Of a stretch of 64,000 nt of DNA, positions 46,601 through 59,721 are shown in pieces. Both the position numbers and the translations under genes were made by a program. Origin of the DNA: Cucumis sativus (taxonomy: Eukaryota; Streptophyta; Magnoliopsida; Cucurbitales; Cucurbitaceae); the NCBI RefSeq assembly GCF_000004075.3, contig NC_026655.2, forward strand, positions 7,254,001-7,318,000, written 5' to 3'. The notes under the pieces are model-generated. The model was not told the DNA's origin and ran no database searches. It was given only the letters and a program-made list of their open reading frames with translations. The first letter of the stretch is position 1. Every line of letters starts with the position of its first letter.

Positions 46601-48229
46601 GCTCCCACAGCTATCACTAGGTAGTCATAATCAACAACAAATTCCTTTTTCCCATTCAGATTGTTGTTTTCATTAGATCGGCAATAGAGTTTTCTATTTT
46701 CAGCATCAATCTTGTAGCACTCTGCTTCATTGAATCTAATGTCTACCCTTTTCTGATCAAAGGTAAAGCAAGAAGACCTTCTTCAGATTAACAAGACAGT
46801 ACAAGCACCTAAAATGTGAATTAGGCGAAATGTAGAACCATACTCTCCTAGAAATGGTCATCAATAGTAGTGAATTTTAAACGTGTGAAAGTATGCTCAC
46901 ATGTTTTTCCTTCCCATTGTTTTCCAATCTTATAGCTTTCTTTAGATATAATCAATACATAGTAACAAATGCAGAGAAATCAATTACCTTCCTCACAAGG
47001 TTGCGAATTGGTTCAACAATGCTACGGGCTTCCACCGTACCACAAGTAACACTTGGCAATAATGGGGTGAATGCAAAATAATTACGAGGTGATATCACTT
47101 GAACCTCATAGGAGGGATCTTTAATATTCTTCAAGAAACTTGTTCCCGCCCAACCAGTTCCAAGCACTACCACCTTCTTCTTCTTCTCATCTACATTGGC
47201 TGTAGAAGCGATACTGGGTACACCATTGGTTGGGCCAGCATCGGCATATGCTACAAGGCTCCCCCCACTGCAGGAGAAAAGAGTGCATCAAAATCTGATT
47301 AAATACGTAAAATGAATAATATCTAATATGGTCATTTGTTAAACACGCAGTAGGCATAACGTGAATTTTTCCTCTCCCTAATGGGTGAGCCCAATTGAAC
47401 ATAAAAGATAGCTCCCACGCTCTGTTTGAAGTCCTAAGTGATGTACAGAGTATAGTTGAGCTCTTTTGATTCAAATCTTTAAGCAATGCTCTTAATGAGA
47501 TGATGTTAGAGATTAGAACCAACTCTGCTTTAATGGATGCAGCTTTTTAAAGAATTGATTCGTCTACCCTTAGTTGTGAAAATTATTATCGGGGAAAGAA
47601 TCAGCAGAGAAAGTTAATAGTGTATCCTATAGACTTAAAAGATGTAATTATCGAGTGAGGGATCCATACATCAGAATGAAATGTTTAATTTTTAATAGCA
47701 ATGATATGTTTGATTTGCAGACACGGAGCAAAAAAGTTGGTGTCCCCCTTAGTTTATTATTTTTTTTAAAAAATAGATACAAGAACTTAAGATTTTGCAG
47801 TTTTCTATCTACCCCTGTTTTTAACTCATATCTTGGAAGTAAATCAATGGTGCATAATCCAAATTAATTCTGACACCAATTATATTTATACCGCAGAAAT
47901 CCCAACTTTGGATTAACAGGAAAAAAAAAAGAAGCAGTCCCAGTCCAAACAAATAATGAAACAGGGTATGGTCGGTCAACATAATATTTACAACAGAACA
48001 TATTCCATACAACAATTAACAAATAAAAGTAATTCCACAAAACAACAGTGAACCAGAACACAGGACCATAATAAATAATCTGACCTTACATTTAAACTAT
48101 ACAAACAAAAATCAAACCACAATTGGGAAGAAGAAGATACCTAACGGTGACAAGAACGAGGAGCCTGGAAATAGAAGGATGGTCGTGGAAAACTCTGGAA
48201 ACTCTGGTAAAGAAAGTTTGGGTTGGCAT
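43699..48229 (-). CDS. External alternative NAD(P)H dehydrogenase, NDB2/3/4-like, with EF-hand
   Basis: A type II, rotenone-insensitive NADH:ubiquinone oxidoreductase of the outer face of the inner mitochondrial membrane, 584 residues. Ten exons: 48229-48141, 47267-46988, 46752-46546, 46191-45941, 45736-45517, 45366-45262, 45041-44769, 44679-44558, 44068-43949 and 43786-43699. An FAD-binding GTGWAG is at residues 66-71 and the NAD(P)H-binding GGGPTG at 231-236. The second beta strand ends LLEAGDH; Glu there is known to favour NADH and separates NDB2-4 from NADPH-preferring NDB1. A canonical calcium-binding EF loop (DKDNSGTLTVKE, 395-406) sits in the insertion typical of NDBs. The C-terminus FIFGRDSSRI matches the family. 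It bypasses complex I without pumping protons; calcium dependence is predicted from the EF-hand. The N-terminus is a short basic/hydrophobic leader. Confidence 0.97.
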
Positions 48230-50135
48230 TTCTTCGTTGCAAAAGGCGTATGTGATTCAGCCCAATAACTCAGGAAAATCTTGAGAATCGGCGTGATTTA
48301 AGAGAGAGAAGAGAAGTAGGTAGAGAAAAAGGAAGAGACGTGAGTTAGGTTCCGAGTGAATTGGGAGAGAGAGTCAGAGTCGGTGAATAACAATAAAAAA
48401 GAATGAGCAAAGAAATGGGAACGTGAACTGTGGTTTTGCGCTGGCGGTCGCTCCCATGTTCACTGACTTGGAGCGCAAGTCTGCATCTCTTCAAGCCGCT
48501 GCGCAGCCACCTTTTCCTTATTGTTTATTCCTTATTTCCTGGCACCTAAATCTAATATGCATTCTTAAATTGTTAAGAAATTGAAACTCAATATTAATAT
48601 ATTCGTTTTAGGTCTCAAGTTTCATCCTAAATTTCAAGATATTAAGAAAATAAACTTAAAGAGCTTTCCAAAAAGTTAAATCAGTATTTTCTTTTCTTTG
48701 TGATTTAGGTTATTGTTATTTGTTTATGAATGTGTGAAGTACTTTTAGGAATAAAACAACGTGAAACAAAGTTGGCATGAATGGACTATGGAGAGCTGTA
48801 TCCGACGGCTGGTGTGCGTCCACTAATATAATATAGTTATTGACTATGACTATTGAGTCCCCTACCCCACAGGACGTAAGCCTGAATCAGCCACCCACTT
48901 TCTATTTCCTTTTATTTAAACCAAAGAGAAACAAATATGGGATTTTCTTCCATATTCTTCTTTGAGGATTATAATGCTGATGTCGATATTGATATTTCTG
49001 ATTTTAATTTTACATGTGTTTCGAAAAGATGTTAGGAATAATCATACCTATTCATATTAAACCCTTTAATTTATGAAAATATCGACATTGTTTTCATTCT
49101 CACGTTGGTACCATTTTCTGATCATCCCATCAAGAGGAAATATTATTCCCTAAACTAAATATAAATTTAGGTTCGTTTTCCATATATTCAACGGTTCAAA
49201 ACTTAATCATATTGTTTTTGTTTCCAGGATATTTCTTTCAACATCAGATGATTAATTTCTTTTACAATCCTATGACAAATGCATAAAAATAAATATAGTA
49301 ATCACAACGAATTTATCAATACAATTTTTTTCTCTTTAAACAAAATGAGAAAATTCAAATTATAACCTCTAATCTCAAAATAAAAATATATCTATCTTAA
49401 CCAATTATTCTACGCTTAAATTTAGAAAATATAATTTTCTTTAAAAAGAAAAAACTAAATTTAGTGCTAATAAGTTAACAATTTACTTGAGAAAAATATA
49501 AAGCAATGGGAGATGGATTTCAAAAAGTAGTACTAACATTTGAGAGTGATTTAGAAATACTAAAATTTGTCAGTCTTTTACCCAAATTTTAGGAATGAGA
49601 ATTGCATTTAAAAGTGTAAACCTAATTACCAAAATAATCATCTTTGAAATGAATTTAAACATGGAAAAAGTAATTCTTACCAAAAATGTTTTTATTTTGT
49701 TGGTTGAAAGAAAAAATTAGTTGGGCATTCTTATACAAGTCAGACATTCAATTGCCATCACGTATGGTAGCCGAAGTTTGAACCGGAAGAGGGATCCAAC
49801 ATTCAATCTCCAATCCCATAAAAGAAAACGACAACTTCATAAGTCATAATAACTTGTGAGGTTGTATTTTATACGGTCTTCAAGATATGTGTAAACAAGT
49901 GCTAATATAGAGGAGAGCCGTAACAATCCATAACAACAATAACCCCTCAAAACCCTGGAAGTCATAAATATGTTGATAAAATTTACGTATGCATTAGTCA
50001 TCAGCTGAAAAGATTGTATTTACAGTACTTACTGTTCATGCATGCGTAGATCAAAACTAGCTACAATTGTTCACCACATCGACCCTGTACATCGAAAAGA
50101 AAGACAATCCATGAACCCAGGAAATAGTCAGGAAC
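48230..50135. other. Spacer between NDB and the hnRNP U-like gene
   Basis: The first 200 bp or so should contain the NDB 5' leader, purine/pyrimidine mixed with gagagaga tracts near 48300-48380. The remainder is AT-rich with no gene seen. The 3' UTR of the hnRNP U-like gene should occupy part of 49900-50135. Confidence 0.5.
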
Positions 50136-53100
50136 TCAGTAGTACCTTGGTCGTGGGGAGGTATACCCTCTACCATCATAAGGCATATTGGAAGGAAATT
50201 GATGTGTAATTCTTGGTGGTGGGGTTCTATAAGGTGGACCTGAATATACAATAAGCACAGAATTAGGACTGATCAATAAGCACCCCTGATAGGAAGGGAA
50301 GAGAACAAGTTTACCATGCAAGAAAAAAAAATTGCAGTACAACAATGGACTTAAATTGGTCTAATGAAAGAGTCAGTTCCTTCTCCCCTACCTCGTCAAG
50401 GGGAAAAGAAATGGATACAGAGGTTGAAGAACAAAAAGAACTCAATCATCTATGAGTATCTGAATCTGACAGGTCAATAAACTATTTAATATTAACCATT
50501 CGAAGGACCTACAAAGTAAACAAACAGCCAACACTCCATCTAATGTAAGTAACTAGTAACATGCAAAGTGGCAAGATATTAATCCTTTGATTTTCTTGTT
50601 GGAAATATATCAGACTGTTAAGGGCGCAATCGACTAAAGAACTAACCAGTGGGTGGGAGTGGATGAGCTACATCAGTGTATTGCCCTTGGCACAGTTCAC
50701 CCATCTGACGACTGTCTAGGAAGTGTCCACGTCCACCAATGCTGTAAGGATCAGTCCCAGGATAACTGTGAAGCAGATGGCCAGGGTACCTGGTTTCATC
50801 AATCAAACTCCCGTATGGTCCGTGAGGAGGAATAAACCTAGGTAAAGGAGAAGTCATATTTTCCTGATGTACTTCAGAAATAAATCTTGGAATTCCATAT
50901 CTTCCAGCATCTGGCATATCTAGTCGACCTTAATATAAAGAATGTTTTAGAGATGTGAAAATAAAGTGAAAATGCAGCCACGGTTACTAACAAGCTTAAT
51001 ATAATGTTTGAATTCATATAGCATATGGGTAATTGGAAAAACATGAATAGGTGTGCAGATTGAACAAAGTATTTTTCTACTCGTCTCTTATCTCATTATA
51101 TAACATAAGAGTCATGTTACTTTTAATGATATTGCACATATGTGTGTATGCCTGCTGAATTGAAAACTTACGGGAAAAAGAAAAAGATATGTTCACTCTA
51201 CAAGACCAAAAGTAAAAGAGGAATATTCAACAGATAAATGGAATCTTCATGTAAACTGGTAGATCGAATGGTGTCAATAGGTAGCTGGAAGGTGAGAAGA
51301 ATAATGGCTATGCTGTCGATTAATAGAAGCATGATCAGTAAAACCAGAAAAGAAAAAGAAAAAAAAAAACTCAACTCCACTGTTCAATCAGAGAGGCCAG
51401 ACAAGAAGCAGAAAGCACCTTGGTCTCGAGATGAAGGTGAAACAAGAGGAGCAGTACTAGCTTTAGAAAATGATGTAAAGTCGTCACATGATTCAGATGG
51501 TAGAGCACGTTTCATCGCATCCAAACATCTTTGAGATTCTGGGCGATCAAGTTCTACAAATATAACCTAACAAAAAGAGAACATATTACAATGTTTACAT
51601 CATTACACTTGCGCACAAATCCTTTATAGCTACTATGGGTGAAAGTGTAACTACCTCATCAAAGTACTCTCCTGATCCAGGTATATCCTTGCTAGTGGGC
51701 AAGATATAATTGGCTGTCATGATGACAATAATAGTTCCAGCGGTAAGCAACAAAAAATTAAAGTGACTACTATTTGCAATGATATATTTTTATTGTAGGT
51801 ATGTGGAAAAACTTCAGTAGATGCAAGGATAGTTAACGGACCTAACATTTTATTCACTGCATCAGCTGGTACTTCTTTCCCCATTTCTCTAAATCTTTCA
51901 GCCGAGCGACGCTGCAACTCCTCCGGCTTTGGGAATACCACAACAGCAATCTAAAAACCAGAACGAGAAAATAATAATTAAAATATAAACCTGAATGATC
52001 TACCATCCAACCAACTTCTACATACTTTCTGGAAGTCTGCAAATGGCTTCAATTTCCGTTTACGAGCATGCTTGTAAACATTTGTTTGATCAATTATGTA
52101 ATTACGAGGCACAGCGGCTGCCCTAGAGAGAAGTATATTGAAAATTTCAGTTGCTTGATCCATCAAACGATCAAAGCGTTCACCATAATTATGTTTTCGC
52201 AATAGACCTGGTAACTGTTAGAAAAATTCAACTCCAATCAGGCAGTCATGTGGCATAAAATGATCCCCAAAATGATATTAGTATTAGATAAACCAAGTGG
52301 GGGATAAAGAAGGAGAAGCAACCCCCACATACGTAGCTAGTATGTAATGCAGCATGAAGAGAGATAACTAACAGTTGAATACCTTCATTTGATCCAGAAT
52401 TAGATTAGTCCCAAGCAAAATCTGGCGTTTCTCAGGATGATCATCTGCCCATTTCTTAGCCCATGTACTTTTTCCAGAAGCCGGTAGACCCACCATCATC
52501 ATGACTTCACAATCTCTTACATTATTAAAAGTAGGTCCAAGCAGCGCATTGTTATCATCCAAAGCGCAGGCCCACGGTTTAAAGCCTTCTTCAGGAACAA
52601 GCCCCTCTTCAATGCTGAATTGCAACTGAACCTCAACATTCTTCAACAATACATGAGGGAAAAATGCTGATTCCCATCGACACTTTCTCAGTGGAGAATC
52701 CACCACTCCAAGGCCTCTTGGACCAGCATCAAATTGTATAGAAGTACCCAACCATTTTCCGTTTTTGGAAAATCCAATAGAGGCCAGAGGCTTGCTTTCA
52801 AGATTTACAGCGCAAACAATGGAATCACCAAATCCAAACTTTTCACCATAGTCAGAAAATTTTCCAGCATTTGAAAACTTTCCAGTACCACCAAATCCAA
52901 AACTTTGTATAGTCTCTCCAAGATTTCCCACTGGACTATCCCCTCTGGAAATGCCAACACGACAAAGATGCTGCTGATCTGGAGCAGTATCACTCATTTC
53001 AACTGGCTGTAAAGAGATAATCTTGCAACCAAAACAATATTTTCCACCAGTAATACCCACAGTGGTCCGAGCTCCTGACCAGCAATAAGCAAAACCTTTC

Positions 53101-54823
53101 TCATAAAGAGCTGATCCTTGAAGACCATCACTTTTGATCTCAAAATCTGGAGACAAAAATAGCAACGTGTATCAATATAAAACCATATTTTCAATATAAG
53201 AACTTGGAAACAAATTGAATCACTTCAATTGTTTGCTTCTTTGGTCAAAAAATAAATGTCTGCATGAATATGAAATATACAAAACCTCCATAGGATATAA
53301 CAACAATACTTCCTAAATGGAGGCAACCAGATGACTAGGAGAGGTAATCATTTTCAAAACACGACTAGAAAAGTTCATATCTATGACGTCTCCCTTCCTA
53401 ACATGTCTTAAAGAATCTTTTTGAAACCAACACTCTTACAAGACTTAGCAGATGCATCTTCGGCTTTTCACCAACAAAACAGTCAAAAATTTTACTACAA
53501 TCTACAAAATGAACATAAAGCGAATTAATTGCCACTGCCAGACCCTCATGATTCCGAGTAAATATGCCTTCATTCTTAAGACTTCTTGAAAATTCCAACT
53601 AATAAATGTTTCGATAGATAAATATTCTTCTCATGAAGTGCCTAACTTCAATATATTTCTCTAGGCGGTTTTATAGGAGACAAAAAGCTCTCCAACCCAA
53701 ATCTTCTGGTCCTATCAAAACTAACCGTTAGCATTTCAACCACGGCTAACAATCTATTGGAAACTGCAGAGAAGAATTCGTCTATTTTAACTTTTCTTTC
53801 AACCTCAAGGACATAAGCTTTGCACTTTGACCCACTAAAACTTAATTCCTCAAGGGATACGAAGGATACACTCAGTAAAATAATTGCATAATCAGGTATC
53901 GTGCACGGGAAGGTACGTAAAGAGAAAAGGAGAAAGAACTACTCCTATCCTACTATGATAAAGAAACTACCATTTGCAAGTCAAACTCTACAACCCCACA
54001 ACCTGCATGGGAAAATTCTTCTTTTCAACCGGGTGGTGGAGCCTGAAACATTCTTATATATGGACAATTTTGACCTACAAACTTTCTATACCTGTAATCA
54101 TTTCATTCTAAAAAATTGGGAGGTGCCCTAACCCCTATTTCTTCTTGGCTCCGCTCAAGTTTCAATTTATTTAGGATAGTGTCAACCCTCAATTTATAGA
54201 AACAAGAAAAACAAAATAATGTTTTCTGTTTTATGCTTTTTTCCCCCTCCTAAAAACTGTTCATTAAATATTCTTCTACAGAACATGTATTCCACATAAA
54301 ACTATATGTGTTTTCCTAGAAAACCGCCCCCTTCAAAATTTTCCCCAAAGCTATGCTAAGGTCAGATGACGGTGAGTCACTGGAAAAGAAGTGCAGAAAC
54401 CACATAAAAGAATGGCACCAACTGCCAATTAATTCTTCAAAACTTATAATCACCGTGTCAATTAATTTCAAAACTCAAAGGACATGCCTTTATTTTGAGC
54501 TTAGGACCTAAACCAGTAAATAGAAGCTAACTAGTATTCAAGTGACCAGAATATATTTTATTAACCGCTACATGTGAGACTCCAGCAAACAGGAGAGGAA
54601 AAGATGAGGAAAAGATCACAAGAAACTGAACATAATTGGGTCTTGAAGGGTTTCATTTCAATAGGATAGGCTTCGAGAGAGAAGAAATACCCAAGTCGCA
54701 GTCGGCAGGGTTGAGCACTACTGGCTGCTGCTTCTTAAACTCAAAAGCATCTGAAACACGGGCATTTTTGGGTTCCTTGGCCTCGTATTCGTCTTCTTGA
54801 AGACGGTGGCGTTTGGACGCCAT
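50136..54823 (-). CDS. hnRNP U-like protein with SPRY and P-loop kinase-like domains
   Basis: A probable nuclear RNA-associated protein of 595 residues in eight exons: 54823-54691, 53146-52383, 52214-52026, 51950-51842, 51713-51655, 51566-51419, 50928-50647 and 50239-50136. A charged N-terminus (MASKRHRLQEDEYEAK) leads to a SPRY domain at about residues 60-230 (YCWSGARTTVGITGGKYCFG, SIGFSKNGKWLG, FFPHVLLKNVEVQLQF). It is followed by a P-loop/AAA-type domain with Walker A GLPASGKST at about 264-272 and downstream motifs NYIIDQTNVYKHARKRKL and VVVFPKPEELQRR. This SPRY plus zeta-toxin/kinase-like pair is the core of animal hnRNP U and HNRNPUL proteins. The DNA-binding SAP domain is not seen. The tail is Pro/Gly/Tyr/Arg-rich (RTPPPRITH, GRGYTSPRPRYY), a weak likeness of RGG tails. 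Intron 1 is 1,544 bp. Kinase activity is not implied; the animal proteins are not known kinases. Confidence 0.93.
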
Positions 54824-54900
54824 TGCAAATCTGGAGAACGCGAAAGTAAAGGAAGAGAGTGTTACAGCGCGCTTGTTGCTGCTTGAACTTTTGTTCTTTG

Positions 54901-54911
54901 TTTATATAAGG
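54901..54911 (-). promoter_or_regulatory. TATA box of the hnRNP U-like gene
   Basis: Minus-strand CTTATATAAAC lies about 80 bp upstream of the start codon at 54823, at a plausible position for a short leader. Confidence 0.5.
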
Positions 54912-55947
54912 AATAGGTGTAGCTGATTAGAAGCATGGTCAAATGCCAAGGAACTCCAAACTGACTTAAGAATTCAGTGCCCTTTTAATCGATCCACATC
55001 CCCATTTTTTTTGTAAAATACAAAGTTGAAAATCCCTATAACTTTGGGTGAATATCGGACCACTTCACACTTGTCAACTAGGAAGAAAAAAAAATCTCTT
55101 TTAAAAGACTATGACAAAAATTAGAAAGAAAAAAGAATATATTTTTTAAGTCCTTGAAAGATTATAAATCGAACATTTTAATCCCTATGTTTTAAAAAAT
55201 GAGTTTACAAAGCCCGTCTGATTAAGAAAAATCAATAAATTTGATCAAGAGTATTGAGTTGAAAAATATCGATTTAATCTTTTCTTCTACTATAACCATA
55301 ATATCCACCATGCCCGGATGTTTAAATCTTTTATTATATTATAACAATTTAAAATATCAATATTAACAGAAACATCAATTTCTAAATTTTAACATCTTAG
55401 AAATTTGCATGTTTATTTCAAGGACCAATTGAAACAATTTCTCATTATTTTACCAAATGATTCATTTGTGAGAATAACATCCGATACATATTTTAAAATA
55501 TATATATAGAAACAAGCAAAACATTTGAATAATTTAAAATTCGGAAAATTTTGTATGATTCACTCATAATGTTGAAGTCAATCTTATAAAAATGTGATAG
55601 AAGTTAGAACTGTTCCGGCGTGATCAAAACTTTGATTATCTATTGGATTTTCAGCTCAAACTTCCAACAGTGTAACTTTCTTGTAACCTAGATTCGTAAT
55701 TGAGAATGTCTTAGAATTACAAGTTCAGACAATGTACTAAGTTTCTTTTCCTTCTTTTTAAGAAATGGGTCAAGTAGTTTATACATTAATTTAGCATAAA
55801 CGTCAATAATGGTACCTCAAAGCCTTTACCCAAAACCATCATCAAACAGCTCCGGTACACATAATGTTTTACAATAATTAAGCAGCTGTACAGTTCGATT
55901 GAAAGTTTCAAGAGAATGTTTATGCAAGCTAGAATTGAAATCTGCCG
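54912..55947. other. Spacer between the hnRNP U-like and TCAB1-like genes
   Basis: AT-rich, with no frame of note. It should include the promoter of the hnRNP U-like gene on the left and the 3' UTR of the WD40 gene on the right. Confidence 0.5.
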
Positions 55948-58900
55948 TCAATTGCCATTGATAGCATCACCATTTCCTAATGAAGCACAATCAAAGCTCC
56001 AAAGAGAAGCACAATTTTCATCACCTAAATAAAGCCCAGGAAAGATACAATAGCGTCAGAGTGGTAACAATGAACAATGTTATCTTAGTATAGCATCAGA
56101 GAACTAAGATAATTTGAAATGAACAAAATAACAGTAATAACAATAGTATGCACACAATCATTCGAAAAAAGGAAGAAAAAAAGAATAGATGATGATTGCA
56201 ATAAGGTTAGAGAGGATACCACTTAAACACAAATCCTCATCGTCATTGTCAGGTCCTATAAATCTTCGGTGACCTGACGAAGTGACGGTCATTGGCATAT
56301 ATGGATGAAAAGAAAACCCATTAACTGTATCTGCAGGAAGTACAATGTAGAAGCAGTGAATTGAAGACAAAAAGAATACGGTAATCATAGAACCAAGTAA
56401 CAATCCTTGTCGAAATGAAAACACAATACGATACCTTGTGCTGCTTGGAAACTTGTTACCCACTGCCCAGTTTGAAGATCATATACATGAACAAAACCAT
56501 CCTACAGGTCAAGATGTAACCAAGACCAGTTAGGTTAAGATTGATTAAATGAATATCAAGCACTGTAATCTAATAGAAGCTGATAGTATACCTGACCACC
56601 TGTGCCAAGATGTTGCCCACATGGCTCAATATCAAAAAATATCCGTTGGTTGGTATTTTCAGATGATCTGTATAATCTGATGACAAGTGGAATAACAAGA
56701 TAAGGGTATATTTCATCATATACAGAAACCAGAAAACTTGAATGGATCGGCCTTGTAAGTTACTTTTAACAAACTAAAGAATAAAAATTGATGTAAATTA
56801 GGAAATAACAAAGCATGTTTGCAGTTTATAAAGCAAACAAATTTCTTTAACAAAGAAATAAAGTTTTCATTTATCAGTATATACGGCAACTGGCTTAAAA
56901 CCACATTTATTAGAAAGAAACACCCATCGCCATGCCGGAAAAAATAAAATAAAACATTTGAAAGCTGCAAGCCTTTGTTGGACCAGTAGAAATTTGAATT
57001 GTTAGTTGTACTAAATCCATCGCTTGTTTCCTATAAGCAGAGATAATACTTATAAGGCAAAGCCATCACAGTTTTTGAAGAAGCACTTACTTGTAAACAA
57101 CATCGACAGATTTGCGAATATCCCAGCAGAGTATATATGGGTCCTTCAAAAAATTTCCGGAAAAGGTATAACAGAAGTCACAATGCAAGAAAGAATGTCA
57201 CGTGAAAACTTTTATACCTTTCGACCTCCAGTGTATAGATAATTACCGTCTTTTGAAAATTGGATCTGGACAAAACAGAACATCACCTTGACACTAATAT
57301 ATATTAAAACCACATGGAAAAATTAACAACAAAAACCTCCCCTACATGTGTAATTCCTCCTTCTTGACCATGTAGAACATATAACAATTCCATATTGTCT
57401 TCCCTATAGATTCCAGTTGTCTGGCTATAAGAACCCAAGGCAAGCATTCCGCTATGTGTAGGAGAAAAAGCAATTGCAGATATGATGCCTGATCATGACA
57501 AATGGTCAATAGATATACCCTGGTCTACAAATAATAAAACATTATCAGAGGGTGAGCTGAATCTAAAATAACAACCTGTTTGACCTTCTTTATTTCCTTG
57601 CAGCGTCGAATGCTGCCCAAAATCTCTACCAGGCCGATGCAAATCAAATATTCTCACCAATTTGTTGTATCCAGCAAATATTCTATACCGAAAAAAAAAA
57701 GGTTTCAATTGGTAACCAAATGACAATTACATACACTGTCACAATTTGTAGCAAATATGGAAAATGAAGATTAAGCATGCATAAATAAAATTGAGAACTC
57801 AAAATAGGTTTTCGAAAAGCACAAGAGAAGAGGCATCTCAATCATATATCCTAACTCTTAAGCTTGTAGGGAAGATATCATAAGCTTGTAGGAGATGAAA
57901 GAAGCAAAGATAACACGTACTTGGTTCCAGCTGGATTAAAAGCAATTGAAAAGGCAGCAGTGATTTCATCCATGGCATCATAAGCTCGATATGTGCAGCG
58001 CAGCTGCAATACATGGTAACAAAAATCTTCAAATAGCGAGACCAACTTCTTCAATCACTAACTTTAACTTCAGGAGTTCTAAAACTACCATTGATGTCAT
58101 ACAAGAATTTTAATTTAATTCCAAACAATTAAGACATGCAAAAAGGAACGTTCTTAATGGGTATTTCTAAGTTGATGCAGGACTACCCCATACAACAATA
58201 GAGGATGTATGGTAGCCCCAGCACCCACACTTGACAACCAACTCTCCTCAATGGTATCAGGTTCAGCAATATAGATGGCAACATGATCTTAAACACTTTT
58301 TCCAAAAGATTACTCTAAGATATCGTCTTGTCATTCATTATCTCTTGAAAATAAGGAAAGCCTCAAAACAAAAACAATGGTACAGCTTTCAAGTGCATCA
58401 GGCAAGCATTTTGTATTTTGATATTGCAGTGGCAATGAACTAACACCATCCACATAATTCACATCACATCATGTCATGTCATCCATAATCTATGATCAAT
58501 TTACGTATCAAATGATTTTCTTTTATCCCCAAACACCATATCTCAAGTCACTCAAATAACTCCTTTTAGTTTCATACTCTCCAAACAACCAAAAAAAATT
58601 GTCATCTGTGCTAACATCTTGCACCTCATAAATGCTAATCATAATGTGATGCACCCACTCTTTATGTCTAAAGGCTAAAGCGTAAGTACCTCCCCTGACG
58701 CAGCATCCCAGAGATGAATTGGATGGTCACGTGTGGTACTTGCAAAGACGCAGGTAACAGGGTCTAAGGTGTCAACCAACTTTCACATCAGAATTCAATT
58801 AACAGTGCCATCAATGATTGTACTAATTGAAACAGAAAGGAAAACGTTTTAGCTCCAAAACTAGAAACCCCATAAATAAGCAAGTCTAAGGAGCACCTGA

Positions 58901-59721
58901 AGCTGACATGTAAGGGTACCAACAGAAGTCATAAACTGACTCCCCCTCACCCACAACGAGGTTGGAAGTAAAAGAATCTGCAGACAATGTAGCACATGAA
59001 TTGCATTATAATAAAAATCTAAAAACAAAAAAAGAGAAACCCGAGATTGCATTCAACCTCTCAAGTCGGATAATCACCAAAACAGGCCAAAGTAATGCAT
59101 CATTTAACGTGCATTACAAAAGTAGAAGACAAATTCCACAAGTGAGCGGATATTCCCTCCGTTCACGCGCAGACTTACCCTCTTCAGCCGCGACATTGAC
59201 GGAAACATCGTCGCCGTAATCTGGCCTGCATAACAGCGTAGTTTAACAGTAACCCACTTTATTCCATCGCGAAAAGTAAAACCTAACAAGTCTATAAGAC
59301 AGTCTTAAAATTCCACTTTCAACAAGTTCGAGTTGATTACTGAAGACTTACAAGTTGAATATACGAAGACTATTGTCCTCGGAGCTCGTTAGAAAACACG
59401 ACCCATCAGGTGACCTATAACAAGTTATAACTACAAAATTTCAGAAGATGAAGAGTAAAGGAGTAGAATGAACAAAAGAGAAAATAGGAAAACACATGCA
59501 ATATACCATTTCACGCCCTTGAAGAAGTTGTTAGGGTTGGGAGAAGTCCGAAACTGGTTGTAGAAATGGTAAGTTCGCCGCGGAGGGGAGTTGAACTGAA
59601 TCACAGGCCACGAGTATGATTGTTGATCATCATTCATGGTAGTTTCTGCTGTGGCCTCCCCGGTCGGATTGGACCGGTTTTCATCTTCCTCCTCCATTAA
59701 CATCGATTCTGTTTCTGACAT
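55948..59721 (-). CDS. TCAB1/WRAP53-like WD40 protein (telomerase Cajal body protein 1 homologue)
   Basis: A WD40 beta-propeller protein of 417 residues in fourteen small exons: 59721-59507, 59414-59352, 59225-59179, 58977-58897, 58763-58690, 58003-57921, 57682-57576, 57488-57346, 57265-57218, 57143-57091, 56676-56592, 56501-56435, 56330-56220 and 56024-55948. Every junction is GT-AG and the frame closes throughout. Family marks are WSPDGSCFLTSSEDNSLRIF, VYDFCWYPYMSAS, STTRDHPIHLWDAASGELRC, TYRAYDAMDEITAAFSIAFN, IFAGYNKLVRIFDLHRPGRD, GGRKDPYILCWDIRKSVDVV and FDIEPCGQHLGTGGQDGFV. In animals this protein binds CAB-box RNAs, including telomerase RNA and scaRNAs, and takes them to Cajal bodies. 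The same role in plants is inference. The N-terminal 60 residues are acidic and low-complexity. The donor after exon 8 (CAT/GTAGGG) is weak. Confidence 0.95.
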
